Source: an uncultured Verrucomicrobiota bacterium (GTDB taxonomy: Bacteria > Verrucomicrobiota > Verrucomicrobiia > Limisphaerales > UBA9464). Taken from it: a stretch of DNA of 55,369 nucleotides. The DNA lies in NCBI GenBank assembly GCA_903939515.1, contig CAJAHH010000133.1, positions 1-55,369 of the forward strand. The letters are read 5' to 3'. The position numbers and the translations under genes were made by a program. This document shows, piece after piece, positions 1 to 8,118 of this stretch (within the stretch, counting starts at the first letter, position 1; each line of letters opens with the position of its first letter). Under the pieces are notes generated by a model that was not told the DNA's origin, made no database searches, and saw nothing but the letters and a program-made list of their open reading frames with translations.

Positions 1-609
1 CATGCGCCGTGGAGCAATCAGCACATCTACTTTGACACCGTGGGCTGCTGCGATGGCGCCACCCAGCGTATCGAAGCGGGAATCGACACCTTCTCCGGTT
101 ACTCCGGCGAGTCGTCCTGGTGGACCAATGCGTACCACCTGTTCGTGTTCACCAAGAAGGGTGCATCCAAGAACATCTGGGTTGACGGTAAGCTGTTCTT
201 GTCTGGTGAGAGCACCGCCAAGTTGCCGGTGGACATCGACGCCTTCTACATGGGCTCCGGCGCCAACGGCGGTGAGATCAGCCACGCCATCATCGATGAC
301 TTCTCCGTTTACGGTAAGGAGTTGGTCGAGGCCGACATCGTCGCTTTGTCCAAGGGCACCTTGCCGACGGCCCTCGCGGCCTCCAAGGGCTTGATCGCTT
401 ATTGGGACTTCAACGCCGCTCCGGCGGCCGTCATTGGTAACCTGAAGGCAGCTTTGGGTGCCAACGGCAAGGTGAAGATCACCTTCGATGGCGCTGGAAC
501 GCTCCAAACCTCCACCACCCTCAACGGCACCTTTGCCGACTCCGCGATCAAGAGCGGGGATGAGATCACGGTGGACGGTGCAGCTCTGTTCATCCGCGCC
601 AAGCGCTAA
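1..609 (+). CDS. LamG/concanavalin-like secreted protein, 3' part only
   Basis: The reading frame is open from the first base to the TAA at 607-609, so this is the C-terminal 202 residues of a longer protein whose start lies outside the window. The visible part reads like a LamG/concanavalin A-like jelly-roll: alternating hydrophobic strands, WVDGKLFLSG, then IDDFSVYGKEL, a motif typical of LamG-like domains in secreted Verrucomicrobiota and Planctomycetota proteins. After about residue 140 comes a short second module (AYWDFNA, then a strand-rich segment ending IRAKR) like the small C-terminal domain that often closes such proteins. Function is probably extracellular glycan or surface binding, but no catalytic residues are visible. 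A strong terminator follows 32 bases downstream. Family assignment is moderately sure; substrate is unknown. Confidence 0.7.
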   Translation, partial: HAPWSNQHIYFDTVGCCDGATQRIEAGIDTFSGYSGESSWWTNAYHLFVFTKKGASKNIWVDGKLFLSGESTAKLPVDIDAFYMGSGANGGEISHAIIDDFSVYGKELVEADIVALSKGTLPTALAASKGLIAYWDFNAAPAAVIGNLKAALGANGKVKITFDGAGTLQTSTTLNGTFADSAIKSGDEITVDGAALFIRAKR

Positions 610-641
610 GACAGTCGACTCAAGTACTCGTCAGTGACACG

Positions 642-672
642 GAGGCCGGGCGAAAGCCCGGCCTCTTTTTAT
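642..672 (+). terminator. Rho-independent terminator after the LamG gene
   Basis: A perfect 10 bp GC-rich stem (GAGGCCGGGC / GCCCGGCCTC) closes a GAAA tetraloop and is followed by TTTTTATT. It sits 32 bases after the LamG stop codon, so it ends that transcript. Confidence 0.92.
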
Positions 673-673
673 T

Positions 674-800
674 GTGCGCCCGGCAGGGCGCACGCTCCAA
701 CGGGTTCAAGTCCCGAGCAGGCCTTATTGAGCAACCGCAGGACTCCGGGGAAAGGGGGCTGACTAAGAAGTAGAACTTCTGAGCGGAACAGAAAGTTTAG
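674..800 (+). mobile_element. Probable 5' end fragment of a group II intron
   Basis: Directly after the U-tract of the preceding terminator the sequence begins GTGCGCCCGG, matching the GUGYG 5' consensus of bacterial group II introns. GTGCGCCC pairs perfectly with GGGCGCAC over a GGCA loop, and a second hairpin with the loop TTCAAGT follows, as in the start of domain I. Class C group II introns are known to insert just behind terminator hairpins, which fits the position. No reverse transcriptase and no domain V follow before the helicase gene, so this would be a truncated relic. The right boundary is a guess. The TTCAAGTCC string also recalls a tRNA T-loop, but no cloverleaf can be built around it. 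Confidence 0.5.
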
Positions 801-943
801 TGGCGGCCAACGGTCTCAACAATCGGGGTTGGCTCTTTTAGAAAGAAGCCAGAGGACGCGTGCGCTTTTCTATTTAGCCACATCTTGCGTAAGAGGCCTG
901 CAGCCTCATTACGCCAATGCCTGATAGGGTGCTGCGGACTGGC

Positions 944-2284
944 CTAGCGAAAGCGACGGGGGCGAAAAGTACCTCCGCTGGAGGCTCCCGCGCCCGCGCT
1001 ACTTCTACCGCCACCGCCACCGCCACCGCCACCTTGGGGTCTGGGACTGCGGTCTGCAGGGCCAGATCCGCGGGAAACTCGTCCCTGACCACCACCGCGC
1101 CCACCCGAGGGGCCGGATTCTCGGCGTGAATCTGGAGAGACTGCCGGGGCGGCCGCTGAATAGTTGAAGCCTTCCAATCGCTTGCGCGGTACGGCTCGGT
1201 TAATAAAACGCTCCAGCGCTCGCAGGTCGTTGAACTCGTCCGGACTGACCAGACTGATGGCATCACCCACGGCATTGGCTCGACCCGTGCGGCCAATTCG
1301 ATGCACGTAGTCTTCGGGCGCCATGGGGAAGTCGAAATTCACCACATGCGAAATTCCGTCCACATCAATGCCCCGCGCTGCGATGTCGGTTGCCACCAAA
1401 ACGCGCACGGCCCCGCCCTTGAATTCTGCCAAGGCTCGCATGCGTTGGTTCTGAGACCGATTGGAATGGAGCGTCGCGGTGCGGATCCCGGATTGCTCGA
1501 GTCGTCGGGCGATGCGGTCGGCACCATGCTTCATGCGGGTGAAGACCAACACCATCTCCATGGCTGGATCCACAAGGAGCTGTTGGAGCAAAGCAGGCTT
1601 AAGATGGCGCGCTACTTCGTATACCGACTGAGCCACCGACTCGGCAGGATTCGAACGTCTTCCGATCTCGACGGACTGCGGCGACTGTAAGAATTCGCGG
1701 GTCACCGCTTCGATCTCCCGCGACAGTGTCGCCGAAAAGAGCAGGGTCTGCCGACGTTTGGGCAGTTGACGTACAATATCCCGGATGGAGGGCAGGAAGC
1801 CCATGTCCAACATGCGATCGGCCTCGTCGAGGACCAGGTGCTGGATACCGGAGAAGTTGCCGTAGCGCCTGGCCATGAGGTCTATCAAGCGACCCGGAGT
1901 GGCGATAATAATGTCGGCCCCCCGTCGGAGCGCCTCAATTTGAGGCTTTTCGCCGACGCCGCCGAAAACCGTGGCCACACTGAGGGACAGGAACTGGGCA
2001 TAGTCCCGCACATTCTCGTGGATCTGGACTACCAGTTCCCGGGTGGGTGCGAGGAAGAGGGCACGAATATGACCCGGGCTGGAATGGCCAGTTGCTAGAC
2101 GTGTCAGGAGCGGCAGGGTGAACGCAGCAGTCTTGCCGGTTCCGGTCTGGGCGATGCCGATAAGATCCTTGCCGGACAGGATGAGGGGAATGGCCGCGGC
2201 TTGAATCGGCGTCGGTTCAGTGTAGCCGGCTTCGTCGACAGCGCGCAGCACACGAGGGTCTAGGCCCAGTTGTCTAAAATCCAT
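944..2284 (-). CDS. rhlE: DEAD-box ATP-dependent RNA helicase, RhlE type
   Basis: A 446-residue DEAD-box RNA helicase that would unwind RNA duplexes in ribosome assembly or RNA decay. All core motifs are present in order: a Q motif (PTPIQ), Walker A AQTGTGKT, PTRE, TPGR, the DEAD box (LDEADRMLDMGF), SAT, then the second RecA domain with HRIGRTGR. The last 75 or so residues are a Gly/Arg/Ser-rich low-complexity tail, typical of RhlE proteins and likely an RNA-binding extension. I chose the ATG at 2284 (MDFRQLGL), where family similarity begins; the frame is open further upstream to 2377 but that stretch reads through the infA stop region and is not helicase-like. It follows infA on the same strand, 77 bases downstream. 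A weak hairpin (GAGGC/GCCTC, 893-907) lies behind the stop. Gene symbol is by family only. Confidence 0.93.
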   Translation of the reverse strand: MDFRQLGLDPRVLRAVDEAGYTEPTPIQAAAIPLILSGKDLIGIAQTGTGKTAAFTLPLLTRLATGHSSPGHIRALFLAPTRELVVQIHENVRDYAQFLSLSVATVFGGVGEKPQIEALRRGADIIIATPGRLIDLMARRYGNFSGIQHLVLDEADRMLDMGFLPSIRDIVRQLPKRRQTLLFSATLSREIEAVTREFLQSPQSVEIGRRSNPAESVAQSVYEVARHLKPALLQQLLVDPAMEMVLVFTRMKHGADRIARRLEQSGIRTATLHSNRSQNQRMRALAEFKGGAVRVLVATDIAARGIDVDGISHVVNFDFPMAPEDYVHRIGRTGRANAVGDAISLVSPDEFNDLRALERFINRAVPRKRLEGFNYSAAAPAVSPDSRRESGPSGGRGGGQGRVSRGSGPADRSPRPQGGGGGGGGGRSSAGAGASSGGTFRPRRFR

Positions 2285-2361
2285 TTTTGCCAGGGAATCC
2301 GTGAGGGAAGAAAAATCGAGCAGGAAAACGCAGAGAAATGCAATGAAAACGGGATGGCCGA

Positions 2362-2577
2362 TCAGCCGATCCGCCAAGTAATCCGCGCCTTGTTCAGGTC
2401 GTACGGAGACATCTCCATTTTGACCCGGTCGCCCACGGTGAGACGGACCCAGCGCTTGCGCATTTTGCCGCAGACGGTGGCCAAGACCAGGTGCTGATTG
2501 TTCAGCTCGACGCGGAACATAGTGCCAGCCAGGACGCTTGAGATGCGGCCTTCGACTTCGATGGCGTTTTCTTTCAT
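2362..2577 (-). CDS. infA: Translation initiation factor IF-1
   Basis: 71 residues, the normal size of bacterial IF-1. The S1/OB-fold signature is clear: MKENAIEVEGRISSVLAGTMFRVEL, then GKMRKRWVRLTVGDRV (the family's GKMRxxxIxIxxGDxV core) and MSPYDLNKARITWR at the end. It binds the 30S A site during initiation together with IF-2 and IF-3. It sits between a glycine-rich RRM protein gene and a DEAD-box helicase gene, all on the minus strand; a terminator lies between it and the RRM gene, so it probably has its own promoter in the 2578-2660 interval. No strong Shine-Dalgarno sequence precedes the ATG. Confidence 0.96.
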   Translation of the reverse strand: MKENAIEVEGRISSVLAGTMFRVELNNQHLVLATVCGKMRKRWVRLTVGDRVKMEMSPYDLNKARITWRIG

Positions 2578-2661
2578 GGGGACAGGACTCTATCGGGACA
2601 GGAACAGAAACAAAAGAGGACGATCTGAATGCAGGTCGACCGGAATGGAAACAGTGAAGAT

Positions 2662-2697
2662 AAAAGGGCGAAGACCGGAAGACTCCAGCCTTCGCCC
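2662..2697 (-). terminator. Terminator behind the RRM protein gene
   Basis: Read on the minus strand, GGGCGAAG and CTTCGCCC form an 8 bp perfect stem around a 16-base loop, followed by TTTTATC. It lies 29 bases after the RRM protein stop codon and upstream of infA. Confidence 0.8.
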
Positions 2698-2725
2698 GTG
2701 AAAGAATTAATGACTACGGTACAAC

Positions 2726-3100
2726 TTAGTACCGGTCGCGACCACCACCGCCGCCACCACCGTAACCGCCGCCGCCACCGCCGCGACCGCCACGGCTTCC
2801 GCCGCCGCCGCCGCCACCACCGTAACCGCCGCCACCACCGGACGGACGATCTTCACGGGGACGGGCGATGTTGACCGTCAGGGGACGGCCACCAATCTGT
2901 GCGCCGTTCATGGCCTCGACAGCCTTCTGGGCTTCGTCGGGGGTGCTGAAGGTGATGAAGCCGAATCCGCGGGGACGGCCGCTTACGCGGTCGACCATCA
3001 GGTTGGCTTCCAGGACGGTTCCGTATGCGGAAAATGCGTCCTGCAGTTCGTTCTCGGTGGTATTGTAGGAAAGGTTTCCGACAAACAGTTTGTTGCTCAT
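2726..3100 (-). CDS. Glycine-rich RNA-binding protein with one RRM domain
   Basis: 124 residues: an RRM fold at about 1-82 followed by a tail made almost only of glycine with tyrosine, arginine and serine. RNP2 is LFVGNL (residues 5-10) and RNP1 is RGFGFITF (44-51), both with the aromatic residues needed for RNA stacking. The layout matches the cold-inducible glycine-rich RRM proteins of cyanobacteria and plants and the short RRM proteins of Verrucomicrobiota. It is probably an RNA chaperone acting on cold-stabilised structures. Its neighbours IF-1 and a DEAD-box helicase are also typical cold-adaptation proteins. The 200-base stretch upstream (3101-3301) has no other gene and leaves room for a long 5' leader; AAGGAGG occurs in it on the coding strand but far from the start, and no ribosome binding site is obvious next to the ATG. 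Confidence 0.93.
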   Translation of the reverse strand: MSNKLFVGNLSYNTTENELQDAFSAYGTVLEANLMVDRVSGRPRGFGFITFSTPDEAQKAVEAMNGAQIGGRPLTVNIARPREDRPSGGGGGYGGGGGGGGSRGGRGGGGGGYGGGGGGGRDRY

Positions 3101-3301
3101 GGATGACTTGCTGTTCGGAGTACCGCTTGCGTTCTCGAGGTTGTTCCCGACTGCCGGGTTTCAAATCTTCACCGAACCAAGTTCACCTGAGGATTCACCA
3201 CGCCTTGGAAGCACTAGATCTCTGACAGACAGCAGCCATCCTCCTTATTTTGAGGTTCAGGGCAAATCCTTTCGTTGACTATTTTTGCAGTGAACGCTCC
3301 A

Positions 3302-4135
3302 TCACACTCGGATAGTGATGCCTTGAGCAGCTAAAAATAACTTAGCTTCGCGAACAGTATGGGTACCGAAATGGAAGATGCTGGCGGCTAAAACAGCGTC
3401 GGCATGTCCTTCTTTCAAAACATCAGCCAGATGTTGCAAATTGCCGGCTCCACCGCTGGCCACCACCGAGATTCCGACGGCCTCACTAATGCGCCGAGTG
3501 ATCACCAGGTCGAAGCCTTGCTTGGTCCCGTCCGCGTCGATGGAATTGAGGACGACCTCGCCCGCTCCCAACTCGCAGGCTCGGCAAGCCCATTCCACTG
3601 CGTCCAGGCCAGTCTCTTTTCGCCCACCCGCTGCAAAAACCCCCCAACGATCTGGGCCTACCTTCTTGGCGTCGATGGAGACCACGATGCACTGGCTTCC
3701 ATATTTTTCGGCCCCTTGCCGGATTAATTCCGGATTCGAAATAGCGCTGGAGTTGATGCTGATTTTGTCGGCGCCGGACCGAAGCATTTGCCCCATATCG
3801 TCCACGCTTCGGATGCCACCGCCCACCGTTAGTGGCATAAAGCACTGGTCAGCGGCGCGCTCGATAACATCGATCATCGAGGCCCGTCCGTGGGCACTGG
3901 CCGTAATGTCGAAGAACACCATCTCGTCGGCACCCTGAGTATCGTAGCGCAGGGCCATCTCGACTGGATCGCCGACATTGCGAAGGCCGCCCTCTTCGGC
4001 CCGTCCGAATTGCACGCCCCGGGTCACCTTGCCGTCATGGACATCCAAGCAGGGGATGATCCGCCGGGCCAAAGGCGTCGGTCGCGGATTCGACAGCAAC
4101 GGAATCGCCGGGGTGCCTGATGCGTTGGGAGTCAT
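3302..4135 (-). CDS. hisF: Imidazole glycerol phosphate synthase cyclase subunit HisF
   Basis: 277 residues. HisF makes imidazole glycerol phosphate and AICAR from PRFAR using ammonia channelled from HisH, in histidine synthesis. Family hallmarks: [21 protein letters not shown] near the start (catalytic Asp in PCLDV), [21 protein letters not shown] (phosphate loop), [32 protein letters not shown] (second catalytic Asp) and VVASGGAGN near the end. The protein has about 22 extra residues before the usual start; the ATG at 4135 is kept because no clearly better start is visible. HisH and the other his genes are not adjacent; hisD lies about 29 kb away in this window on the same strand. Divergent from bioD, with about 120 bases between them for promoters. 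Confidence 0.96.
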   Translation of the reverse strand: MTPNASGTPAIPLLSNPRPTPLARRIIPCLDVHDGKVTRGVQFGRAEEGGLRNVGDPVEMALRYDTQGADEMVFFDITASAHGRASMIDVIERAADQCFMPLTVGGGIRSVDDMGQMLRSGADKISINSSAISNPELIRQGAEKYGSQCIVVSIDAKKVGPDRWGVFAAGGRKETGLDAVEWACRACELGAGEVVLNSIDADGTKQGFDLVITRRISEAVGISVVASGGAGNLQHLADVLKEGHADAVLAASIFHFGTHTVREAKLFLAAQGITIRV

Positions 4136-4254
4136 GGTGATGGGTCCCGAAGTTGCCCTCCAGAACGGGCTTCAACGGTGACAAAACGGAGGAAGACCGC
4201 ACAAGGGGCGAATGGGCTGGTTCTTGAGGAAAGGCGATACCAGAATCCCAAGAC

Positions 4255-4947
4255 ATGGCGGCAAAACAGAAGATTCTGGTGGTGACCGGGACGGGGACTG
4301 GAGTTGGCAAGACCGTGCTTTCCGGACTCCTCGTGCGCCGACTGGTCCGACTCGGACGGACCGTACGAGCCTTCAAGCCCCTATGCAGCGGCGGTCGTGG
4401 CGACGCCCTGGCCTTGGAGGCGGCCTCGGGCGGGGTTCAAACGCTGGACAACATCAACCCCTGGCATTTTGAAGCGCCCCTGAGCCCGGCCTTGGCGGCC
4501 CGACTGGAGCGGCGGACCGTGACCCTTGAAGAAGTTTTAGCCCACGTTCGCCAGCATTCCAAGCAGAGCCAACTCACGCTCGTCGAAGGGGCCGGAGGGC
4601 TCTTGAGCCCCTTGACCGCCGACGGAGATACGCGGGACCTGATCGCACGTCTGAAAGCGAGGCCCTTGATCGTGGCCTCCAACCGCCTGGGAGTGATCCA
4701 CGACGTCCGCGCCACCCTCGGCTGCCTGCCGCCGTCGCTGCGTTCCAGCGTCCCCGTCGTGCTTATGGCTCCGGTTGCTGCCGATGCGTCCACTGCCCGC
4801 AATGCCCGAAGCCTCTCCGAATACCATCCCGCCGACCGCATCGTCGAGATCCCCAGGGTTTCGGAAGCAATCCAGTCCGGAGCCGGTTCGCCTTCTGTCG
4901 CTTTGAACCGCAAACTCGACCAAATCTTGAGCTTGTTGGCGATCTGA
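4255..4947 (+). CDS. bioD: ATP-dependent dethiobiotin synthetase BioD
   Basis: 230 residues, normal length. BioD closes the ureido ring of dethiobiotin from 7,8-diaminopelargonate, CO2 and ATP. Seen: the P-loop GTGTGVGKT (residues 12-20), KPLCSGGRGDA after strand 2 (diaminopelargonate/Mg contact region), VEGAGGLLSPL (the conserved EGAGG switch) and VASNRLGVIHDV. No other biotin genes are next to it, so the pathway is scattered. The start ATG follows GAGGAAAGG at some distance; spacing is long, so translation may be modest. Confidence 0.93.
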   Translation: MAAKQKILVVTGTGTGVGKTVLSGLLVRRLVRLGRTVRAFKPLCSGGRGDALALEAASGGVQTLDNINPWHFEAPLSPALAARLERRTVTLEEVLAHVRQHSKQSQLTLVEGAGGLLSPLTADGDTRDLIARLKARPLIVASNRLGVIHDVRATLGCLPPSLRSSVPVVLMAPVAADASTARNARSLSEYHPADRIVEIPRVSEAIQSGAGSPSVALNRKLDQILSLLAI

Positions 4948-5286
4948 GTGCCACCGATCCAACAGAAAATTGTTCCGACCGAGGCCGTTTCCGCCCTGCA
5001 TAATCCGTTCATCCCTGAGTATTCAACGCCTTCGCCAGACCGATCCGGCGACCCTGAGCGGCAGCGGGACCGAGCCGAAGGAAGCCTTGGAGGCAAACAT
5101 CCTGAACACCCCGCGCGCAGCGCGAAAGCTCCGCCCCTTGAGTCTCCTCAGCGACCGCAGGCTCGGTCTCGCAGAGCTCCACCCGAGACATCCCGTCAAG
5201 AACCCACGGTCCATCCCGTGCAACCTCCACCAAGAACTCGCGGTTGCGGCCGGCTCAGTCCGTTGGCTATCGTTGGCCACGATTCT
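4948..5286 (+). other. 339-base stretch without a convincing gene before leuC
   Basis: The leuC frame stays open upstream through this stretch, but the translated product is low-complexity Pro/Arg/Ser-rich sequence with no similarity to aconitase-family N-termini, so I treat it as non-coding. It could hold the leuC promoter and leader. I see short GC-rich inverted repeats (for instance GACCG...CGGTC near 5150-5170) but no T-box, no leucine-rich leader peptide and no clear attenuator. Confidence 0.4.
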
Positions 5287-6657
5287 ATGACGTTGACTGA
5301 AAAGTTGTTGGCCCGAGCCGCGGGCAAATCCCAGGTGTCCGCCGGTGACAATATCTGGGTGAATGCGGATGTCCTCATGACCCACGACGTGTGCGGACCG
5401 GGGACCATCGGCGTCTTCAAGCGCGAGTTCGGCCAGAACGCCAAGGTGTGGGACCGCAACCGAGTGGTCATCATTCCCGACCACTACATCTTCACCTCCG
5501 ATTCCAAGTCCAACCGCAACGTCGACATCTTGCGCGACTTCGTGCGAGAGCAGGAAATCCCGTATTTCTATGACGTCATCGACGACCCCAACGGCGCCTG
5601 GAAGTTCGATGCGACCAAAGGATTGCTGAAGCGTCAGTACGGATCTCAGTACGCCGGCGTCTGCCACGCAGCACTCCCGCAGAAGGGGCACACCCGCCCC
5701 GGCGAAGTCCTCTTCGGCACCGATTCCCACACGTGCATGGCCGGCGCCTTCAACCAGTTCGCCACCGGCATCGGCAACACCGATGCAGGATTCGTGATGG
5801 GTACGGGCAAGCTGCTCATCAAGGTGCCATCGACCATCGGGTTCCGACTCGAGGGTAAGCTGCAGTTGGGCGTCATGGCCAAGGACATCATCCTGCATGC
5901 CATCGGCGAGATCGGCTTCGACGGCGCGACCTACCAAGCCATGCAGTTCCATGGCTCTGGCATCGCGACGCTGTCGATGGATGACCGAATGACCGTCGCC
6001 AACATGGCCATCGAGGCCGGCGGCAAGAATGCTATATTTCCCTTCGATGCGCGCACGGCCGAGTACGTCGACGCCCGCACTCGCCTCAACGGCACCCGAT
6101 CCACCTACGAGCCAGTCGAGGTGGATCACGACCAGAAGTTTACCCGCGAGATTGTCATCGATCTCTCCAAGCTCGAGCCCACGGTGGCCTGTCATCCGGA
6201 CCCCGGCCAACGCAAGTCCGCCAAGGAATTGTCCCACATTCAGCTCGATCGGGCTTATGTCGGATCTTGCACCGGCGGCAAGACCAGCGACTTCGTGGAA
6301 TTCGCCCGCGTGCTGCGCGGCAAGAAAGTGGTCATCGACACCTTCGGCGTGCCCGCCACCCCAGAAATTGTCCATGACCTCCAGAACACCCGCTGGGGCA
6401 ATCAGACCATCTGGGACATCCTCGTGTCGGCAGGCGTGCAAATGACCGAGAATGCCGGCTGCTCCGCCTGTCTGGGCGGACCGGTGGACACCTTTGGTCG
6501 GATGAATGCGCCCATGAAGTGCATCAGCGCCACCAACCGGAATTTCCCGGGTCGCATGGGTCACAAGGAGAGCCAAGTGTTCCTGGCTTCGCCGGCGACC
6601 GTGGCCGCCAGCGCACTGGCCGGTCGAGTGGCCGATCCGCGCGAATACATGAGCTAA
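5287..6657 (+). CDS. leuC: Aconitase-family dehydratase, LeuC/homoaconitase large subunit type
   Basis: 456 residues. The protein is a large subunit of the isopropylmalate/homoaconitate isomerase group, which moves a hydroxyl group through a 4Fe-4S cluster in leucine (or lysine) synthesis. Signs: MTLTEKLLARAAG at the N-terminus, GTDSHTCMAGAFNQFATGIG, the cluster cysteine in GSCTGGK (about residue 328) and the pair in AGCSACLGG (about 392 and 395). The sequence resembles the shorter, archaeal-like LeuC2/HacA subclass, so 3-isopropylmalate is the likely substrate but homoaconitate cannot be excluded. The small subunit (LeuD) is not adjacent. A strong terminator follows directly. The start was placed where family similarity begins, although the frame is open upstream. 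Confidence 0.9.
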   Translation: MTLTEKLLARAAGKSQVSAGDNIWVNADVLMTHDVCGPGTIGVFKREFGQNAKVWDRNRVVIIPDHYIFTSDSKSNRNVDILRDFVREQEIPYFYDVIDDPNGAWKFDATKGLLKRQYGSQYAGVCHAALPQKGHTRPGEVLFGTDSHTCMAGAFNQFATGIGNTDAGFVMGTGKLLIKVPSTIGFRLEGKLQLGVMAKDIILHAIGEIGFDGATYQAMQFHGSGIATLSMDDRMTVANMAIEAGGKNAIFPFDARTAEYVDARTRLNGTRSTYEPVEVDHDQKFTREIVIDLSKLEPTVACHPDPGQRKSAKELSHIQLDRAYVGSCTGGKTSDFVEFARVLRGKKVVIDTFGVPATPEIVHDLQNTRWGNQTIWDILVSAGVQMTENAGCSACLGGPVDTFGRMNAPMKCISATNRNFPGRMGHKESQVFLASPATVAASALAGRVADPREYMS

Positions 6658-6675
6658 CAAAAGCTCACTTATCCA

Positions 6676-6720
6676 CTCCCGCGGGACCCCATGCTCATGG
6701 GGCTTCCCGCGGGAGTTTTT
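6676..6720 (+). terminator. Strong terminator after leuC
   Basis: CTCCCGCGGGA pairs with TCCCGCGGGAG over a nested CCCCATG/CATGGGG hairpin, followed by TTTTTG. It begins 19 bases after the leuC stop. Confidence 0.93.
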
Positions 6721-6743
6721 GTTTCTACTCGGAAGTTTGGCTC

Positions 6744-6823
6744 AGCCGGAACGATTTAGTTGGGAGTAAAGGGATGGCGTAGCGGATTCTTTCGCAAGAC
6801 GAGGCGAGAGCGAGGCGCGGGCC
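6744..6823 (+). repeat. Truncated copy of the 165 bp palindromic repeat element
   Basis: This 80-base stretch starts with the element's terminal repeat (AGCCGGAACGATTTAGTTGG) and matches the left half of the copies at 8666 and 8833 nearly base for base up to GCGCGGGCC. The right half is missing or replaced. It lies between the leuC terminator and the radical SAM gene. Confidence 0.85.
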
Positions 6824-6846
6824 AAGCTGAGGATCGTGCTTGGAGG

Positions 6847-7749
6847 CTAAGGAAACTCTTCGACCCGAAGGCCGGTCTGAGCGCGGATGGTCTCGGCCAC
6901 CGAGCTTAACTCCTCGGCGCTGAGGCGCGTGGCCCACGCTTCCGGCGTGGGTCGAGCCAGTGTGTAGGCATGAACCTCGCGTAAGGTGCCGCCACCGTCC
7001 CGAATTTGGTTGAGGCGCCCGCAGTAGGCCTCCAGTTCAATCGACGACATGGGCTGGCCATGGGTCTTCAGGAAGAGGCTCTGAATGACAATGGGTCGAA
7101 CCCGAGCTGTCTCCAGCAAGTTGCTCAAGATTCGGTCGAAGCGCACCGAACTGCGGTTGATGTGCCGGTAGTACTCCTCAGTGCCCGCGTCGAGCTTGGC
7201 CCAGACCTCTCCATGGTGGGCATCCATGAGCGACACCCCCCGGCGCACGGAGACTTTGTCCAAGCCAGCCGAGTCGGTGATGAGAACGATCTTGGTCTCA
7301 GCTAGTTCTTTTTCCCGCAGCACGTTGGCCACGACTTCCACGCACTCATCGAAGTTGGAGACCATGGTGGGTTCACCATCGCCGCTAAAGGCCACATCGC
7401 GGACGATTCGGCTCACCTCGGGAGGGGCATCGTTAAACTTGGCTTCAAGACCTAATCCGCCGCTCAGAGCATGGTCGATGAGCCAACGGAGTTCGTCCCG
7501 CACCTGATCCAGTCGGACGTCACGGGCCTTTCCGGGCGTGGTGCGATCGACCTCGCAGTAGACGCAGTCAAAATTGCACTGCTTGTCGGGATTGAGGTTC
7601 ACCCCAATGGACAGCCCCCGCGATCGGCGCGAAATGACCGGATAGACGTACGTGAAGTCCTGGTAGCGTCGAGCGTGGTCGACAACGGCTTTCCAAGTGT
7701 TCCGGATCGTGATCGGAACGGCGGGCGAATCTCCCATAGGTGCGAGCAT
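6847..7749 (-). CDS. Radical SAM protein of unknown substrate
   Basis: 300 residues. The motif CNFDCVYC gives the CX3CX2C cluster-binding cysteines (C58, C62, C65), which would hold the 4Fe-4S cluster that cleaves S-adenosylmethionine. FSGDGEPTM (GGE-like SAM contact) and KLDAGTEEYYRHINR follow as in a standard radical SAM half-barrel. The N-terminal segment with GLSIGVNLNPDKQC is typical of the stand-alone radical SAM proteins common in Planctomycetota and Verrucomicrobiota. No extra cysteine cluster and no partner gene are visible, so the reaction cannot be named. The ATG at 7749 was chosen; an ATG at 7737 is an alternative. The frame remains open upstream but loses any similarity. Confidence 0.85.
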   Translation of the reverse strand: MLAPMGDSPAVPITIRNTWKAVVDHARRYQDFTYVYPVISRRSRGLSIGVNLNPDKQCNFDCVYCEVDRTTPGKARDVRLDQVRDELRWLIDHALSGGLGLEAKFNDAPPEVSRIVRDVAFSGDGEPTMVSNFDECVEVVANVLREKELAETKIVLITDSAGLDKVSVRRGVSLMDAHHGEVWAKLDAGTEEYYRHINRSSVRFDRILSNLLETARVRPIVIQSLFLKTHGQPMSSIELEAYCGRLNQIRDGGGTLREVHAYTLARPTPEAWATRLSAEELSSVAETIRAQTGLRVEEFP

Positions 7750-8118
7750 AGATTCCGGAGAGGCAAAACGCGAAATCTTCTGCAGGACCGGTTTGGTCGC
7801 GGCGGTGCACCACGGATTGGAAAGTGGGTGTTCGTCCCCATCGGGTCCTCCAACCGCTTGGGGAATATTCCCCAAACTCATCCAGTCGGGTGGAGTTCCT
7901 AGGGTGTAACACCGGCAAAATATGAGGAAACGAGCCCCTACGCCCTGGCTTTCGAGCCGGTGAAGCCTTGGCACGGTCCATGCAGCAGGTGTCTCAGAAA
8001 CGGCGGGGTCGCGACCTCTGGAAAATTTTTTTGAAAGACCTTCTAAAAAGACCTTCTGGAAACAAAAACAAAGCCCCGATCCACACAGTCCCGATTCACA
8101 AAAAACATCGATACAAAC
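7750..8118. other. Divergent intergenic region without a gene
   Basis: 369 bases separate the radical SAM start and the small secreted protein start, so promoters for both should lie here. A short direct repeat (GACCTTCT...GACCTTCT, near 8037-8057) and A-rich tracts occur just before the rightward gene. No coding sequence or RNA fold is recognised. Confidence 0.4.

Noticed and set aside
690-735. tRNA-like T-arm (GGGTTCAAGTCCC)
   Set aside because: No acceptor, D-arm or anticodon arm can be paired around it; it fits better as a group II intron hairpin.
2284-2377. Longer helicase start at 2377
   Set aside because: The extra 31 residues have no helicase similarity and would overlap infA.
5030-5280. 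Leucine leader peptide or T-box before leuC
   Set aside because: No run of Leu codons with a terminator/antiterminator pair and no T-box core motif were found.
5023-6660. A long open frame of 545 codons on the minus strand
   Set aside because: It is antisense to the leuC-type gene, whose iron-sulfur motifs and codon use are convincing; GC-rich DNA often leaves the opposite strand open.
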